Positions 53,709 to 63,148 of a DNA stretch of 64,000 nucleotides are shown one piece after another; position 1 is the stretch's first letter; the number at the start of each line of letters is the position of its first letter. Source of the DNA: Parasutterella muris (GTDB lineage: Bacteria; Pseudomonadota; Gammaproteobacteria; Burkholderiales; Burkholderiaceae_F). Made by a program: the position numbers and the translations under genes. The notes under the pieces were generated by a model. It was not told the DNA's origin. It searched no databases and worked only from the letters and a program-made list of their open reading frames with translations. The stretch is taken from assembly GCF_009767915.1 (NCBI RefSeq), contig NZ_WSRP01000007.1, positions 23,281-87,280 of the forward strand, read 5' to 3'.

Positions 53709-53760
53709 TCGATAATAATTTTTTAATTATTCGATGTTTTATGCAAAAATTTATTATCGA
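53709..53760. promoter_or_regulatory. inverted repeat, candidate LysR operator
   Basis: TCGATAATAA (53709-53718) and its perfect complement TTATTATCGA (53751-53760) flank 32 bp containing a further TTCGAT half. They sit between the divergent lyase and LysR genes, where LysR-type regulators normally bind. Confidence 0.5.
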
Positions 53761-53790
53761 AACAAAGAATTATGTACCCGGAGAAACGTC

Positions 53791-54735
53791 ATGCTTTTCG
53801 GAACGCACGCCAAAGTTTTTATTGCCGTAGTTGAACAGGGCAATATTCAGGCAGCCGCCTCCGTTCTCAAAATCTCCCAATCCTCTGTCTCTTATCACCT
53901 AAAGGAGCTTGAAAAAGAACTGGGCTTTCAGCTCTACGACCGAAGCCAAAAGCCGAATCATCTGACGGAAGAAGGCGCTTTGCTTTTCAGAGAGCTTCGG
54001 CAGGAGCGAGAGCATCTTGCGCGCACACTCGGAAAGCTAAGATCAGGCTCCTCGATTCGGCCGACATTGCGATTCGGAATTGTTGAAAGCCTTGCTCGCA
54101 ATCTCGGAGCATCTGTCATTGAGAATCTCGCCTCGCGTTTATCTTCTATCGTTATGGTCACCGGAACCTCGGAGCGTCTCTACAGCAAACTCAAGCACCG
54201 AGACATTGATTGGGCGATCACAAGCAGACTGCCGGACGCGTCCGAATTTTTGACGCAGAAACTGTTTTCCGAACCCTCCGTCCTTGCGGTTCCTCTGTCT
54301 ATGGATTTTGGCGCAAAGGCTGTCAGCTGGCAGGATTTAAAGTTCTGCGGTCTGCCGCTGCTGCGTTATATCCGCTCCTCCGGCGGACACAAAATCACGG
54401 AATCACTGCTGGGCGCTCTTTCCGTAGATCTTCCCGTCAAAATTGAAGTGGATGACGGCGGCGTCATGCTGAAGCTGATCGCTGAAGGCCTCGGCTGGTC
54501 TTTTATACGGCCTGCGACTTTAATTCAGCACCTGGAACTTACTGAGCGCATCAGAATTCTGCCGATGCCCAACCCCGTGATGCAGCGCCAGCTTATTCTC
54601 GCATACCGCAAAGACATCGACCCGCAGATGCGGGACGAAATTTTAGTCATCTGCGATCGATTTTATAAAGAGACACTGCACCCGGAAATTATCAGACTTG
54701 CACCCTGGCTTGCTGCATCCTTACCCGCTTCATAA
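53791..54735 (+). CDS. LysR-family transcriptional regulator
   Basis: A 314-residue regulator. The N-terminal winged helix has FIAVVEQGNIQAAASVLKISQSSVSYHLKELEKELG, followed by the linker helix and a type 2 periplasmic-binding-protein-like effector domain. The start at 53791 is preferred (GGAGAAA upstream); a longer reading adds 19 unlike residues. It is divergent from the lyase-Dcu operon and most likely regulates it in response to a dicarboxylate or amino-acid-like inducer. Confidence 0.9.
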   Translation: MLFGTHAKVFIAVVEQGNIQAAASVLKISQSSVSYHLKELEKELGFQLYDRSQKPNHLTEEGALLFRELRQEREHLARTLGKLRSGSSIRPTLRFGIVESLARNLGASVIENLASRLSSIVMVTGTSERLYSKLKHRDIDWAITSRLPDASEFLTQKLFSEPSVLAVPLSMDFGAKAVSWQDLKFCGLPLLRYIRSSGGHKITESLLGALSVDLPVKIEVDDGGVMLKLIAEGLGWSFIRPATLIQHLELTERIRILPMPNPVMQRQLILAYRKDIDPQMRDEILVICDRFYKETLHPEIIRLAPWLAASLPAS

Positions 54736-54740
54736 AGTAA

Positions 54741-54772
54741 AAGCCTGATCATCTGTTAGGACAATCAGGCTT
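54741..54772 (+). terminator. terminator between convergent LysR and efflux operon
   Basis: AAGCCTGAT...ATCAGGCTT followed by GTCTGTTTATTT. It may serve both strands. Confidence 0.65.
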
Positions 54773-54778
54773 GTCTGT

Positions 54779-56380
54779 TTATTTGTGGGGTTCAGCCACC
54801 GGAATCGGAACAGCATCGGAGTTTATTTCCGGATTCGGAATCTCTTCCGGAGAATCCGGCTTTCTCAAAGGAAACGGAACTGAGGAGGAAGTCTCCGGAG
54901 CCGCCTGGACTTGTTCCTTCTTCAGCTTTTCGGCTTCTTCTAAGTCTTTGATCGCCTGCTCTTCTTCAATCAGCGCCTGATCAATCCAGCCGCCGCCAAG
55001 GGACTGATAGATCTGACCGATGGAGCTCATCGCTCTTGCCTTAACTTCCGCAAGCTGAATTTCCTGCGGAAGCAGAGACTGCTCAGCCTGCAGAACTGTC
55101 ACGTAACCGGTGTAGCCGCCCTGATACTGAGCGGTCGCGAGCTTCTGATATTCCTGAAGGCTCTTGACCAGCGCCCTCTTCGTGCGAAGCTCAATGACCG
55201 CGTTCTCACGGCTGCTGAGCGCGTTATCCACATCAGCAAACGCCTGCGCGACCGCTAACTGATAAGCCGCCAACATCGCTTTCTGCTGCGCTTCAGCACT
55301 CTTTACACCTGCCGTAACGGCGCCCCAGCGGAAGATCGGACCGGTAAACGAACCGGTATAACTCCACATGTGCGATGGGCTCTTGAATAAATTATGCAAC
55401 TCGTCACTGGCGTAGCCTAATCCCGCTGAGAGCGAAATGGTCGGGAAATAAAGCGCTTTAGCCGCTCCGATATCCGCGTTCGCTGCCTTTAACGTCTCTT
55501 CAGCCTCAATAATATCCGGCCGTTGCGTCAGAAGATCACTCGGAATACCGGCCGCAATCACCGGTGTGCTCAGTTCATCAAGCTTCTTGAACTGAGGCAT
55601 CGCCTTCGGCGCGATACCGGTCAGAATCGATAGAGAATTGATCAGTTCCGTGCGGTTCTGCCGAATCTGAGGAATCTGAACCATGGCGCTTTCCCACTGA
55701 GAACGCGCCTGCGCGACTTCCATCTCGGAAACATTGCCGTACTGGAAGCGAAGCTTGAAGAGCTTGTACGTTTCAAAGTAACTTTCCGCTGTAGCAACGT
55801 CAATTCGATACTGTTCGTCAGCGGCAAGAATTGAAAAATAAGTGCTGACCACCGAACCGATCACAGAAGCGATCGCGGCTTTGTGCGCAGCCTGTGCGGA
55901 CCGATAGGAAGCAACCGCAGATTCAGTCTGTCTGCGGATGCGTCCCCAGAGATCAATTTCCCAGGAAGCGTTTGCCAAACCCTCATAGGTTGTAATGGCT
56001 TTACCGTCCATCATGGCGCCCGTCACAGTATTGAGACTTTGGCGGGCCTTTCCGCCGTCACCGCTGTAGGAGAGCTGCGGGAAGAGACTCGAGCGGGAGA
56101 CGGTCACCTGCGCGGCCGCCTTCTCTACGTTCGCCATGGTCCGCTGCAGCGTGCGGTTGTTCGCGATCGCTTTGGATACCAGGTAATCCAAAGCCGGATC
56201 GTTGTACTGCCGCCACCAGCGGGCGGTCAGCCAGTTGGAGGCGTCAACCTGCCCGTGGATGTTCCTGAAGTTCTCAGGAACCGGCACAACCGGTCTTTCA
56301 TAATCGGGACCGACCGCGCAGGAGGAAAGAAACAGCGCGGACGACACGGCCGCCGCGAAAATCAGGAATCTTCTTTTCAT
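54779..56380 (-). CDS. RND efflux outer-membrane factor (NodT/OprM-type lipoprotein)
   Basis: The TolC-like channel of a tripartite efflux pump. A lipoprotein signal ends in LSSC (Cys21), followed by the conserved AVGPDYERP start. Two TolC-type repeats (coiled-coil hairpins) make up the rest, with APTISLSAGLGY-like blocks (FPTISLSAGLGYAS). After residue 490 the 533-residue chain has a Pro-rich tail. The stop codon and the start overlap the RND gene by 4 bp, so the operon is coupled. Family assignment is sure; pumped compounds are unknown. Confidence 0.92.
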   Translation of the reverse strand: MKRRFLIFAAAVSSALFLSSCAVGPDYERPVVPVPENFRNIHGQVDASNWLTARWWRQYNDPALDYLVSKAIANNRTLQRTMANVEKAAAQVTVSRSSLFPQLSYSGDGGKARQSLNTVTGAMMDGKAITTYEGLANASWEIDLWGRIRRQTESAVASYRSAQAAHKAAIASVIGSVVSTYFSILAADEQYRIDVATAESYFETYKLFKLRFQYGNVSEMEVAQARSQWESAMVQIPQIRQNRTELINSLSILTGIAPKAMPQFKKLDELSTPVIAAGIPSDLLTQRPDIIEAEETLKAANADIGAAKALYFPTISLSAGLGYASDELHNLFKSPSHMWSYTGSFTGPIFRWGAVTAGVKSAEAQQKAMLAAYQLAVAQAFADVDNALSSRENAVIELRTKRALVKSLQEYQKLATAQYQGGYTGYVTVLQAEQSLLPQEIQLAEVKARAMSSIGQIYQSLGGGWIDQALIEEEQAIKDLEEAEKLKKEQVQAAPETSSSVPFPLRKPDSPEEIPNPEINSDAVPIPVAEPHK

Positions 56381-59300
56381 TGTTTTCCTCCTTCTTTGCC
56401 GTCGTCTTTAGCATCAGCCTTTTGCGACTGTTCATTGGCCTGCTCCAGTTTTTCCGCGATCTTATTGTCCTTGCGTTTGAGCGCGCGCTGAGCTTCTTCA
56501 TCCGAAACCACGTCTTCGGCATGGACATTATCCTCGCGCTGCTTGTCAGTCAGGGATTCAATGCCGACCTTCTGATCCTCGGTTGCTTCCGGATTGAAAT
56601 CCGGAGAGTTGGTGATCGTCAGAGTGCCGTCAGGTGATACCTTAACATCAGCTTTCGGGTCATACACGGTACCCGGTCCTTTGAGGATTGCAAGGCGCAG
56701 TTTGTCAGTGATCGGAATATTGCGCTCAGCTAATTTAGCGGCAAGTTTCACCGCGCTCTTAGCGCCGCGGCGTTCCGCCCATCCTTCGAACCAAACATAG
56801 AAGATCGGGACAAAGAGCAGCGCAAGTGTAGACACGCCAATCATGCCGCCCACAATACCGGTACCGAGAGAGTGTCTCGAAGCGGCGCCCGCGCCTGTCG
56901 CAACCGCAAGCGGGAGTGTGCCGCCGATAAACGCAAGAGACGTCATGATAATCGGACGGAAACGAAGCTCGCCCGCGTCAATAGCCGCACGCACCAAATC
57001 CATACCCTTGTTTCTGAGTTCAACCGCGAACTCGACGATAAGAATCGCGTTCTTTGCCGCCAAACCGATCATCACCAGCATACCGATTTGGAAGTAAACA
57101 TCGTTCTCAAGTCCTCTCGCCCATGTCGCAACCAGCGCGCCGATCACGCCGAACGGAACCGCCAGAATGACGGAGCCCGGAAGCGCCCAGCTTTCATACT
57201 GCGCGGCAAGCACGAGGAACACGAGCAGCAGACCGAAACCAAACACCACCGCTGACGATGAGCCTGAAGACTGCTGTTCATAACTGATGCCACTCCAGCC
57301 GTAGGTATAGCCCTGCGGAAGTGTTTCGGCAGCGACTTCTTCCAAAGCCTTCATACCTTGGCCGGAAGAGTAGCCCGGAGCCGCATTGCCAATCACCTGA
57401 GCCGCCGGGAATCCGTTAAAGTGCGGCAACAGCGTCGGTCCGCTCGTGTATTCCGTTGTAATCACAGAACTCAGCGGAATCATCTCGCCCTTGTTGTTGC
57501 TGACATAGAGCTTGGAAATATCATCCGGGCTTTCGCGATAACGCGGTTCAGCCTGAATAATCACAAACCACACGCGGGAGAACTGACTGAACTGGCTCGC
57601 AATGGCAGAACCGAACTGACTCTGAAGCGTGTCGAACACGCTTTGCGTATCCAATCCGAGAAGCTTTGCCTTGTCTTTGTCGTACGTGATCTTTAGCTGC
57701 TGATTGGAAGCGCTGAATGTCGAAGTAAGACCCGTCAGCTCAGGACGCTGACGCGCGGCGGCAAGGAATTTTTCCAGGTTCTCGCCAAGCTGCACCGGAG
57801 AGCCGCTCGCGGTGTCCTGAATCCAGAACTCAAAACCGCCCGTAGTACCCAAACCCGGAATCGCAGGCGGGTTAATCGGGACCACCAAACCGGAAAGCTG
57901 AGAAGACATGCCCATGCGCTGCATATCCTGCATAATCGCGTTCGCATTCATCTTTTCCGCTGTCTTCGCGTTCTTATATCGTTCTGAGAACGGAGAAAGC
58001 GTCATGAAGTACGTACCGGCGTTGGTCTTCATACCGCCGTCAATCAGCGAGAAACCGGAGACGGAGTTTCTGGTCTCAACGCCCTTGATCGGTTCGAAAG
58101 CTTTATCCACGGTCTCCATCATCGTCGAGGTTCTCTGCAGACTCGCTGACGGCGGAAGCATGATGGCCGCAACCACATAACCTTGGTCTTCGCTGGGCAC
58201 AAAGCCTGTCGGCAGCACTCGGAAGATCGAGAAAATGCTGACCATCATCGCGCCAAAAAGCACCACCACTAAAAGCGTTCTTCTAAAGAGCGCCCTAGTC
58301 CAGCCGCCGTATTTAACCGTCAAGATACCGAAAAGACGGTTAAATTGATAGAAGAATCCTTTTGTCTTCGGTTCGGAATGACTCAGCCAGCTTGCACAAA
58401 GCGCAGGCGTCAGCGTAAGTGCCACAAAACCGGAAATCGTGACGGAAATCGCAATCGTGATCGCGAACTGCTTATAGAGCATACCGGTCGTTCCCGCCAT
58501 GAATGCCGCAGGAATAAAGACGCTCGCGAGAACCAGTACGGTTGCGATAATCGGGCCGGAAACCTCAGACATAGCCGCGATCGTCGCGTCCACCGGGTTC
58601 ATCGCCTTTTCCGACATATTTCTCTCGACGTTCTCCACCACCACAATGGCGTCGTCCACCACCAAGCCGATCGCGAGCACCAAGCCGAAGAGCGTCAGCA
58701 GGTTGATGCTGAAGCCCAGCGCAAGCATACCGATAAAGGTGCCCGTCAAAGCGACCACAATGGCCGTACAGGCAATCGCTGTAGATTTGAAACTCTGCAG
58801 GAAGATATAGATAACCGCAATAACCAGCAGAACAGCTTCAAATAAGGTCTTAATCACCTCTTCAATAGAAATACGGACGAAATCCGTGGTATCCATTGCA
58901 ACCTTATATTCAAGCCCTTCCGGGAAACTCTTCTTGAGTTCCGTTAACGCTTTGCGCACATTGTCAGATACGTCGAGCGCGTTGGCGCCTGCCTGCTGAT
59001 ACACAGCAATCAGCGCCGCCGGCACGCCGTTCATATTGGCGGTTGCCTCATAGCTTCTTGAACCCACCGCGACTCTTGCGATGTCTTTCACACGCACGAT
59101 CGCGCTGCCGTCCTGATTGGATCGGACAATGATGTCCTCGTAGCCCTTCGGATCAACTGAAGGAGAAGGCGCGATGATCGGGAAGGTCTGAATCGTTGAG
59201 GGCAGAGAGGGAGAAGCACCGATGTTGCCTGCTGCAAACCGGCTGTTCTGTTCGGAAATCGCCGATGTTACATCAGAAGTTGTAATGCCCAGCGAAGCCA

Positions 59301-59883
59301 TTCGATCGGGGTTAAGCCAAATACGCATCGCCTGATCCGCATTACCCAAAATAGCGGATTGTCCTGCGCCCTTCACGCGCTTGATCGCGTCCATTACGTA
59401 AACATTGGCGTAATTGTTGATGTAGTCGCGCGAGTACCTCTTATCAGGACTGTAGATACCGACCAGCATCAAAATCGAAGACGAACGCTTTTCGATCGTC
59501 AGGCCGTTGGTAATGACCTCTGAAGGCAGATACGGCTGAGCGATGTTGACACGGTTCTGGACCTGAACCTGAGCGATATCCGGGTCCGTCCCGATCTCAA
59601 AGAACACCGTCAGCATCATCGAACCGGACGAAGACGACGTACTCTGCATGTAAATCATGTTGTCAACGCCGTTGATCTGCGTTTCGATCGGAGCGGCGAC
59701 CGTATCGGCCACCGTTCTGGCGTCCGCACCGGGATAATTAGCCGTTACGGTGATCTGTACCGGCGCCATGTTCGGATACTGCTCAATCGGCAGCTGGAAC
59801 ATTGATAGCAGACCGGCGATAACAATCACCAGAGAGGTGACGATCGCGAAAATCGGTCGTTTAATGAAGAAGTTCGAAAACAT
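56377..59883 (-). CDS. RND efflux inner-membrane transporter (AcrB/HAE1 family)
   Basis: A proton-driven multidrug efflux pump of 1168 residues with 12 helices in two halves and large periplasmic loops. FVVDDAIVVVENVERN-type motifs around helix 4 (GLVVDDAIVVVENVERNM) contain the proton-relay Asp pair. The core ends around residue 1030 (FVPIFYVWFEGWAERR). About 130 further residues follow, rich in Lys, Glu and Asp and predicted cytosolic; AcrB itself ends near 1049. It lies between the periplasmic adaptor and the outer-membrane factor in one operon. No TetR regulator is adjacent. Confidence 0.95.
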   Translation of the reverse strand: MFSNFFIKRPIFAIVTSLVIVIAGLLSMFQLPIEQYPNMAPVQITVTANYPGADARTVADTVAAPIETQINGVDNMIYMQSTSSSSGSMMLTVFFEIGTDPDIAQVQVQNRVNIAQPYLPSEVITNGLTIEKRSSSILMLVGIYSPDKRYSRDYINNYANVYVMDAIKRVKGAGQSAILGNADQAMRIWLNPDRMASLGITTSDVTSAISEQNSRFAAGNIGASPSLPSTIQTFPIIAPSPSVDPKGYEDIIVRSNQDGSAIVRVKDIARVAVGSRSYEATANMNGVPAALIAVYQQAGANALDVSDNVRKALTELKKSFPEGLEYKVAMDTTDFVRISIEEVIKTLFEAVLLVIAVIYIFLQSFKSTAIACTAIVVALTGTFIGMLALGFSINLLTLFGLVLAIGLVVDDAIVVVENVERNMSEKAMNPVDATIAAMSEVSGPIIATVLVLASVFIPAAFMAGTTGMLYKQFAITIAISVTISGFVALTLTPALCASWLSHSEPKTKGFFYQFNRLFGILTVKYGGWTRALFRRTLLVVVLFGAMMVSIFSIFRVLPTGFVPSEDQGYVVAAIMLPPSASLQRTSTMMETVDKAFEPIKGVETRNSVSGFSLIDGGMKTNAGTYFMTLSPFSERYKNAKTAEKMNANAIMQDMQRMGMSSQLSGLVVPINPPAIPGLGTTGGFEFWIQDTASGSPVQLGENLEKFLAAARQRPELTGLTSTFSASNQQLKITYDKDKAKLLGLDTQSVFDTLQSQFGSAIASQFSQFSRVWFVIIQAEPRYRESPDDISKLYVSNNKGEMIPLSSVITTEYTSGPTLLPHFNGFPAAQVIGNAAPGYSSGQGMKALEEVAAETLPQGYTYGWSGISYEQQSSGSSSAVVFGFGLLLVFLVLAAQYESWALPGSVILAVPFGVIGALVATWARGLENDVYFQIGMLVMIGLAAKNAILIVEFAVELRNKGMDLVRAAIDAGELRFRPIIMTSLAFIGGTLPLAVATGAGAASRHSLGTGIVGGMIGVSTLALLFVPIFYVWFEGWAERRGAKSAVKLAAKLAERNIPITDKLRLAILKGPGTVYDPKADVKVSPDGTLTITNSPDFNPEATEDQKVGIESLTDKQREDNVHAEDVVSDEEAQRALKRKDNKIAEKLEQANEQSQKADAKDDGKEGGKQ

Positions 59884-59900
59884 ATGCCGCCTCCCGATGA

Positions 59901-61097
59901 TTAGTTGACAGCGTCGGAGGCAGAATCAGAGGATTTAACGCTCGTGTCCGGTTTAGCCTGATCTACTTCTTTGAGAACTTTAACAGGCGCATCTGTCGCC
60001 AAGAGCATCATCCCTTCGGTAACGACCCGATCTCCGTCCTGCAGACCGTTTGTGATCAGCCAGTCCTGACCGATCCAGCTGCCGACTTCAACCGGACGAA
60101 GCTGAGCCTTGTCATCCTTAGTAATGACCCATACAAAATGTCCCTTACTGCCCTGCTGAACCGCAATCTGAGGCACGACAATCGCATTGACGTACTTAGA
60201 GCCCTTCACAATCGCGCGAACGTACTGCTGAGGACGCAGAACATTGTCCGGGTTGTCAAAGGAGGCTCTCAGTTCAAACGTTCCAGTATCGGGATTGAAG
60301 TTCGGGCTCGAGAATGTGACACGGCCGGTGTGACCGTAAATTTCACCGCCCGCAAGCTCAAGCTGAACTTCGTAATCATGATTAGGCGGTGTTTTCAAAA
60401 TACCCGCTTTCACTTCTTTCTGAATCTGCGCTTCCTGGTTCTCCGACATGGAGAATGTCACCCACATCGGAGACATGGTATAGATGGTCGCCAAGTGCGC
60501 GTTTGATGTATTGATATAAGTCCCGTCCGTCTGAAGCGCAGAGCTTGCATAACCGGTTACGGGAGAAGTAATCGTGCAGTACGAGAGATTCAGTTTCGCG
60601 CTTTCAACCTGAGCTTTAGCGTTAGACACCGCAGCACTTGTCGTCTGGAAATTTCCGACGGCCTGATCAAGGTCGGTCTGACTGAGCGCTTTCAGCTTGG
60701 CCAGCGGTCTGATACGGTCTAAATTGCGCTTTGCGACCTGATGCGCCGCTTCACTTGACGCAAGAGAGGCCTCGGCTTCTCTCAGCTGGACTTCAAACGG
60801 TTTTTTATCCATCAGGAAAAGCACCTGACCTTCTTTAACCGTGCCGCCCTCCGTGTATTGGCGGCTGTCGAGAAAACCGTTCACTCGGCTGTAGATCTCA
60901 ACCGCGCGGGAGCTGTCTGTTTTTGCGACCCAAACCATGTCGGCAGGAACATCATGACGTGAAACTTTAACGACAACAACAGGACTAGGACCGGCAGAGC
61001 TGCCGACATCGGTTTTCTTATCACAGCCGGATAACGCCAGGAAACCGCTCGTCATAAGAATTGCCATAACAGTCGGTTTTATCAAAGTTTTAATCAC
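59901..61097 (-). CDS. RND periplasmic adaptor (AcrA/MexA-type lipoprotein)
   Basis: The membrane-fusion subunit of the efflux pump. A lipoprotein signal ends in LSGC (Cys25). The lipoyl, alpha-hairpin and beta-barrel domains are in order: GTVKEGQVLFLMDKKPFEVQL, the coiled-coil ASLASSEAAHQVAKRN region, then TSPVTGYASSALQTDGTYI. The 398-residue length is normal. First gene of the operon, 17 bp upstream of the transporter gene. Confidence 0.94.
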   Translation of the reverse strand: MIKTLIKPTVMAILMTSGFLALSGCDKKTDVGSSAGPSPVVVVKVSRHDVPADMVWVAKTDSSRAVEIYSRVNGFLDSRQYTEGGTVKEGQVLFLMDKKPFEVQLREAEASLASSEAAHQVAKRNLDRIRPLAKLKALSQTDLDQAVGNFQTTSAAVSNAKAQVESAKLNLSYCTITSPVTGYASSALQTDGTYINTSNAHLATIYTMSPMWVTFSMSENQEAQIQKEVKAGILKTPPNHDYEVQLELAGGEIYGHTGRVTFSSPNFNPDTGTFELRASFDNPDNVLRPQQYVRAIVKGSKYVNAIVVPQIAVQQGSKGHFVWVITKDDKAQLRPVEVGSWIGQDWLITNGLQDGDRVVTEGMMLLATDAPVKVLKEVDQAKPDTSVKSSDSASDAVN

Positions 61098-61318
61098 GAT
61101 TTTTCTCTCTACGTTGTTCTAATAAACCGCAAGGGGCCGATTTAATCGTGATCAGTATGTAACAGAATTTACACTTAGTCGGGATTTCCCTACCCATTTT
61201 CGCCATAAAGATGTGATTAATTCATTCGCCGCCAACATCTCTCAATCCCGAAAACACCGAATGCGCCTAAAATTCTGATTAATGAAACAAATCGGTTATT
61301 TTTCCGCCTCGACTCTTT

Positions 61319-62467
61319 ATGATGATTACAAGAAAAACAACACTTTTCCTTGTCTGTGCTCTGTTCTCGTCCGCGGTATCGGCTGCCGCCTACCGCGCAC
61401 CGCACTGGAAAAGCTTCAAGCTCGGCGAAGACACCTACAGCACAATTTACAAGGCGGCCAATCGCTCGGATGACTATGCCTGCCGGCTTAAAAGCCAAAG
61501 CGTTTACGACAATAATGAAAGCCAGCTGGTGGTCTTCGGACCTTGTTTAGGCAGCGGACCGCTTGAAACTGTGCTTTTTAACTTCAACAAGGATAAGGTG
61601 CTGACTTCGGTACACGCCTACTACAAGCTTGCCGAGGGAACCCAGGACGCGTCCGAACTCTTTGAGACCATTTCAAATCAGCTCGGAGGCGGATTTAAAG
61701 AGTACAACCTTGCGGAAAACGGTGTCAGCTCCAAGGTTTGGAAAAAAGAAACACCTCGGATCAACTACGAAATTAAATTAACCGGAAGCGAGTATGTCGT
61801 CGTAGAAAATCTGCGCGGCAGCTCAGAAACCAAAGGACACGTGACGGACAAAACCAAGGCGGTCGCCTCTCACATTTTTAATTATGAGAAAAATGTCTCT
61901 CTGCTTCATGATTATGCGCAGGCCTACTCACCTTCTGAACTGATCGACATCACTCGGGAAGACGAAACCGGTTATCACGAGATCACTAAAAACGGCTGTT
62001 CCGTCAAAGGCATTCTGCGGGAAAGGCACACCAATTACATTGTGATGGATTCGACGCAGATCTTTCTTTCCAATATGAAGATGGTGAAACACTTCCCGCT
62101 GGATCGAGTCGGCCTTCTGAAGCTCAAAGACGTAAGCGTTGACCGCGGCAAGATTTACGCCACACTGGTGTCACCCATTGAACCCGCTCAGGCGACGCTC
62201 AGTGACAGACTTGAAGCGCTTGATCTGCTTGAAGCGCGCCGGATAAAAGAGGCAGAAGCTAAAGACCCGCAGGTGCGGCACCACTATGCGGTCGCCAAGG
62301 GCGCCGAAGGCGTCCTGATGCAGGGCCCCTGCTTTGTGCCGTTCCAAGAAGGACAGCCCTACAACGAAAAGAAGTGCCTTGAAAAAATCGAGGATTACTT
62401 CAAATCCTACGACTTTTACCGCACACCGACTTACCGCTTCTTTAAGCGTCTGAGCGACGCACTCTGA
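61319..62467 (+). CDS. secreted protein of unknown function
   Basis: I do not recognise this 382-residue protein. It has a Sec signal peptide (1-23, cleavage near VSA-AA), so it is periplasmic or outer-membrane associated. Four or more cysteines (YACRL, GPCLG, NGCSV, GPCFV, KKCLE) could form disulfides. No transmembrane helices follow the signal. A low-identity YcaO-like or SH3-like fold cannot be argued from sequence. The ATG has no strong ribosome site. A strong terminator follows the stop codon, supporting a real gene. Confidence 0.7.
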   Translation: MMITRKTTLFLVCALFSSAVSAAAYRAPHWKSFKLGEDTYSTIYKAANRSDDYACRLKSQSVYDNNESQLVVFGPCLGSGPLETVLFNFNKDKVLTSVHAYYKLAEGTQDASELFETISNQLGGGFKEYNLAENGVSSKVWKKETPRINYEIKLTGSEYVVVENLRGSSETKGHVTDKTKAVASHIFNYEKNVSLLHDYAQAYSPSELIDITREDETGYHEITKNGCSVKGILRERHTNYIVMDSTQIFLSNMKMVKHFPLDRVGLLKLKDVSVDRGKIYATLVSPIEPAQATLSDRLEALDLLEARRIKEAEAKDPQVRHHYAVAKGAEGVLMQGPCFVPFQEGQPYNEKKCLEKIEDYFKSYDFYRTPTYRFFKRLSDAL

Positions 62468-62486
62468 CAAGAAGCCTAAACCGCGG

Positions 62487-62510
62487 ACCGACTCAGCTGA
62501 GTCGGTTTTT
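62487..62510 (+). terminator. Rho-independent terminator of the secreted-protein gene
   Basis: A perfect palindrome ACCGACTCAG/CTGAGTCGGT with T-run, 20 bp past the stop. Confidence 0.9.
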
Positions 62511-62526
62511 TATTAATATCGATCTT

Positions 62527-62567
62527 TGCGTCGTTCTGTGTAAAGTAAAGATTTTGCGAACGACGCA
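62527..62567. promoter_or_regulatory. 10-bp inverted repeat before the DUF6978/DUF1828 pair
   Basis: TGCGTCGTTC and GAACGACGCA are exact complements separated by 21 bp, 130 bp before the first gene of the pair. It may be an operator or a folded leader. Confidence 0.4.
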
Positions 62568-62699
62568 CAAACACTAAACTTCCATTGCGACATAAACTGA
62601 CGCTGCAGCTTGTAAGATTGATATTGCCCTAAAACATACTCGAGTTGCTCTTGCACTACACGTTGACGCAACAATCGACAAAATCAATAGGAATTTAAG

Positions 62700-63148
62700 A
62701 TGAATGGTCTTGAACAAGGATTAGCTGATTATGTACTTAACCTTCCAAAGCATTGCGAAGAAAAAACTTAGCAGAGTTTCCTTCAACCGGCGGAAAAGTT
62801 GAACTCGATCTTTTTTCAAACGATCGAAGGGAGAAGTTTATTTTGACCATAAGTCAAAAGAATGTTGTCCTCTATTACACCTTCCAGACAAGAGCAAGAA
62901 ATTGCTATGTTCTGGCAAGGCTGGATTATGGCGCTCCTCACTTAAATCCGGATGGAACGAGAATAGGCTCTCCTCACCGGCATATTTACAGGGAGGAATA
63001 CGGTGATAGATAAGCCATAGAATTACCAAAGGAGATCTTTTCAAAAAAAGAAAATCCTATACAAACATTCCAAGATTTCTTAAGCTTTTGCAAAGTACTT
63101 GGAACTCTGCCATTTGAATATGGATTCGTATTTAACCCAGAACAGTGA
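62700..63148 (+). pseudogene. DUF6978-like gene, frameshifted and with a nonsense codon
   Basis: The reading starts at ATG 62700 (MNGLEQGLADYVLNLPKHCEE), shifts frame at the A6 run near 62760, and continues LAEFPSTGGKVELDLFSND through LDYGAPHLNP and GSPHRHIYREEYGDR. A TAA at 63011-63013 then interrupts, after which the same frame goes on (AIELPKEIF ... LSFCKVLGTLPFEYGFVFNPEQ) to a TGA at 63146-63148. The His-x-His and EEYGD pattern resembles DUF6978, a family usually found next to DUF1828 genes, as here. Two independent lesions argue for a real pseudogene rather than one sequencing error. Function of the family is not established. Confidence 0.7.
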
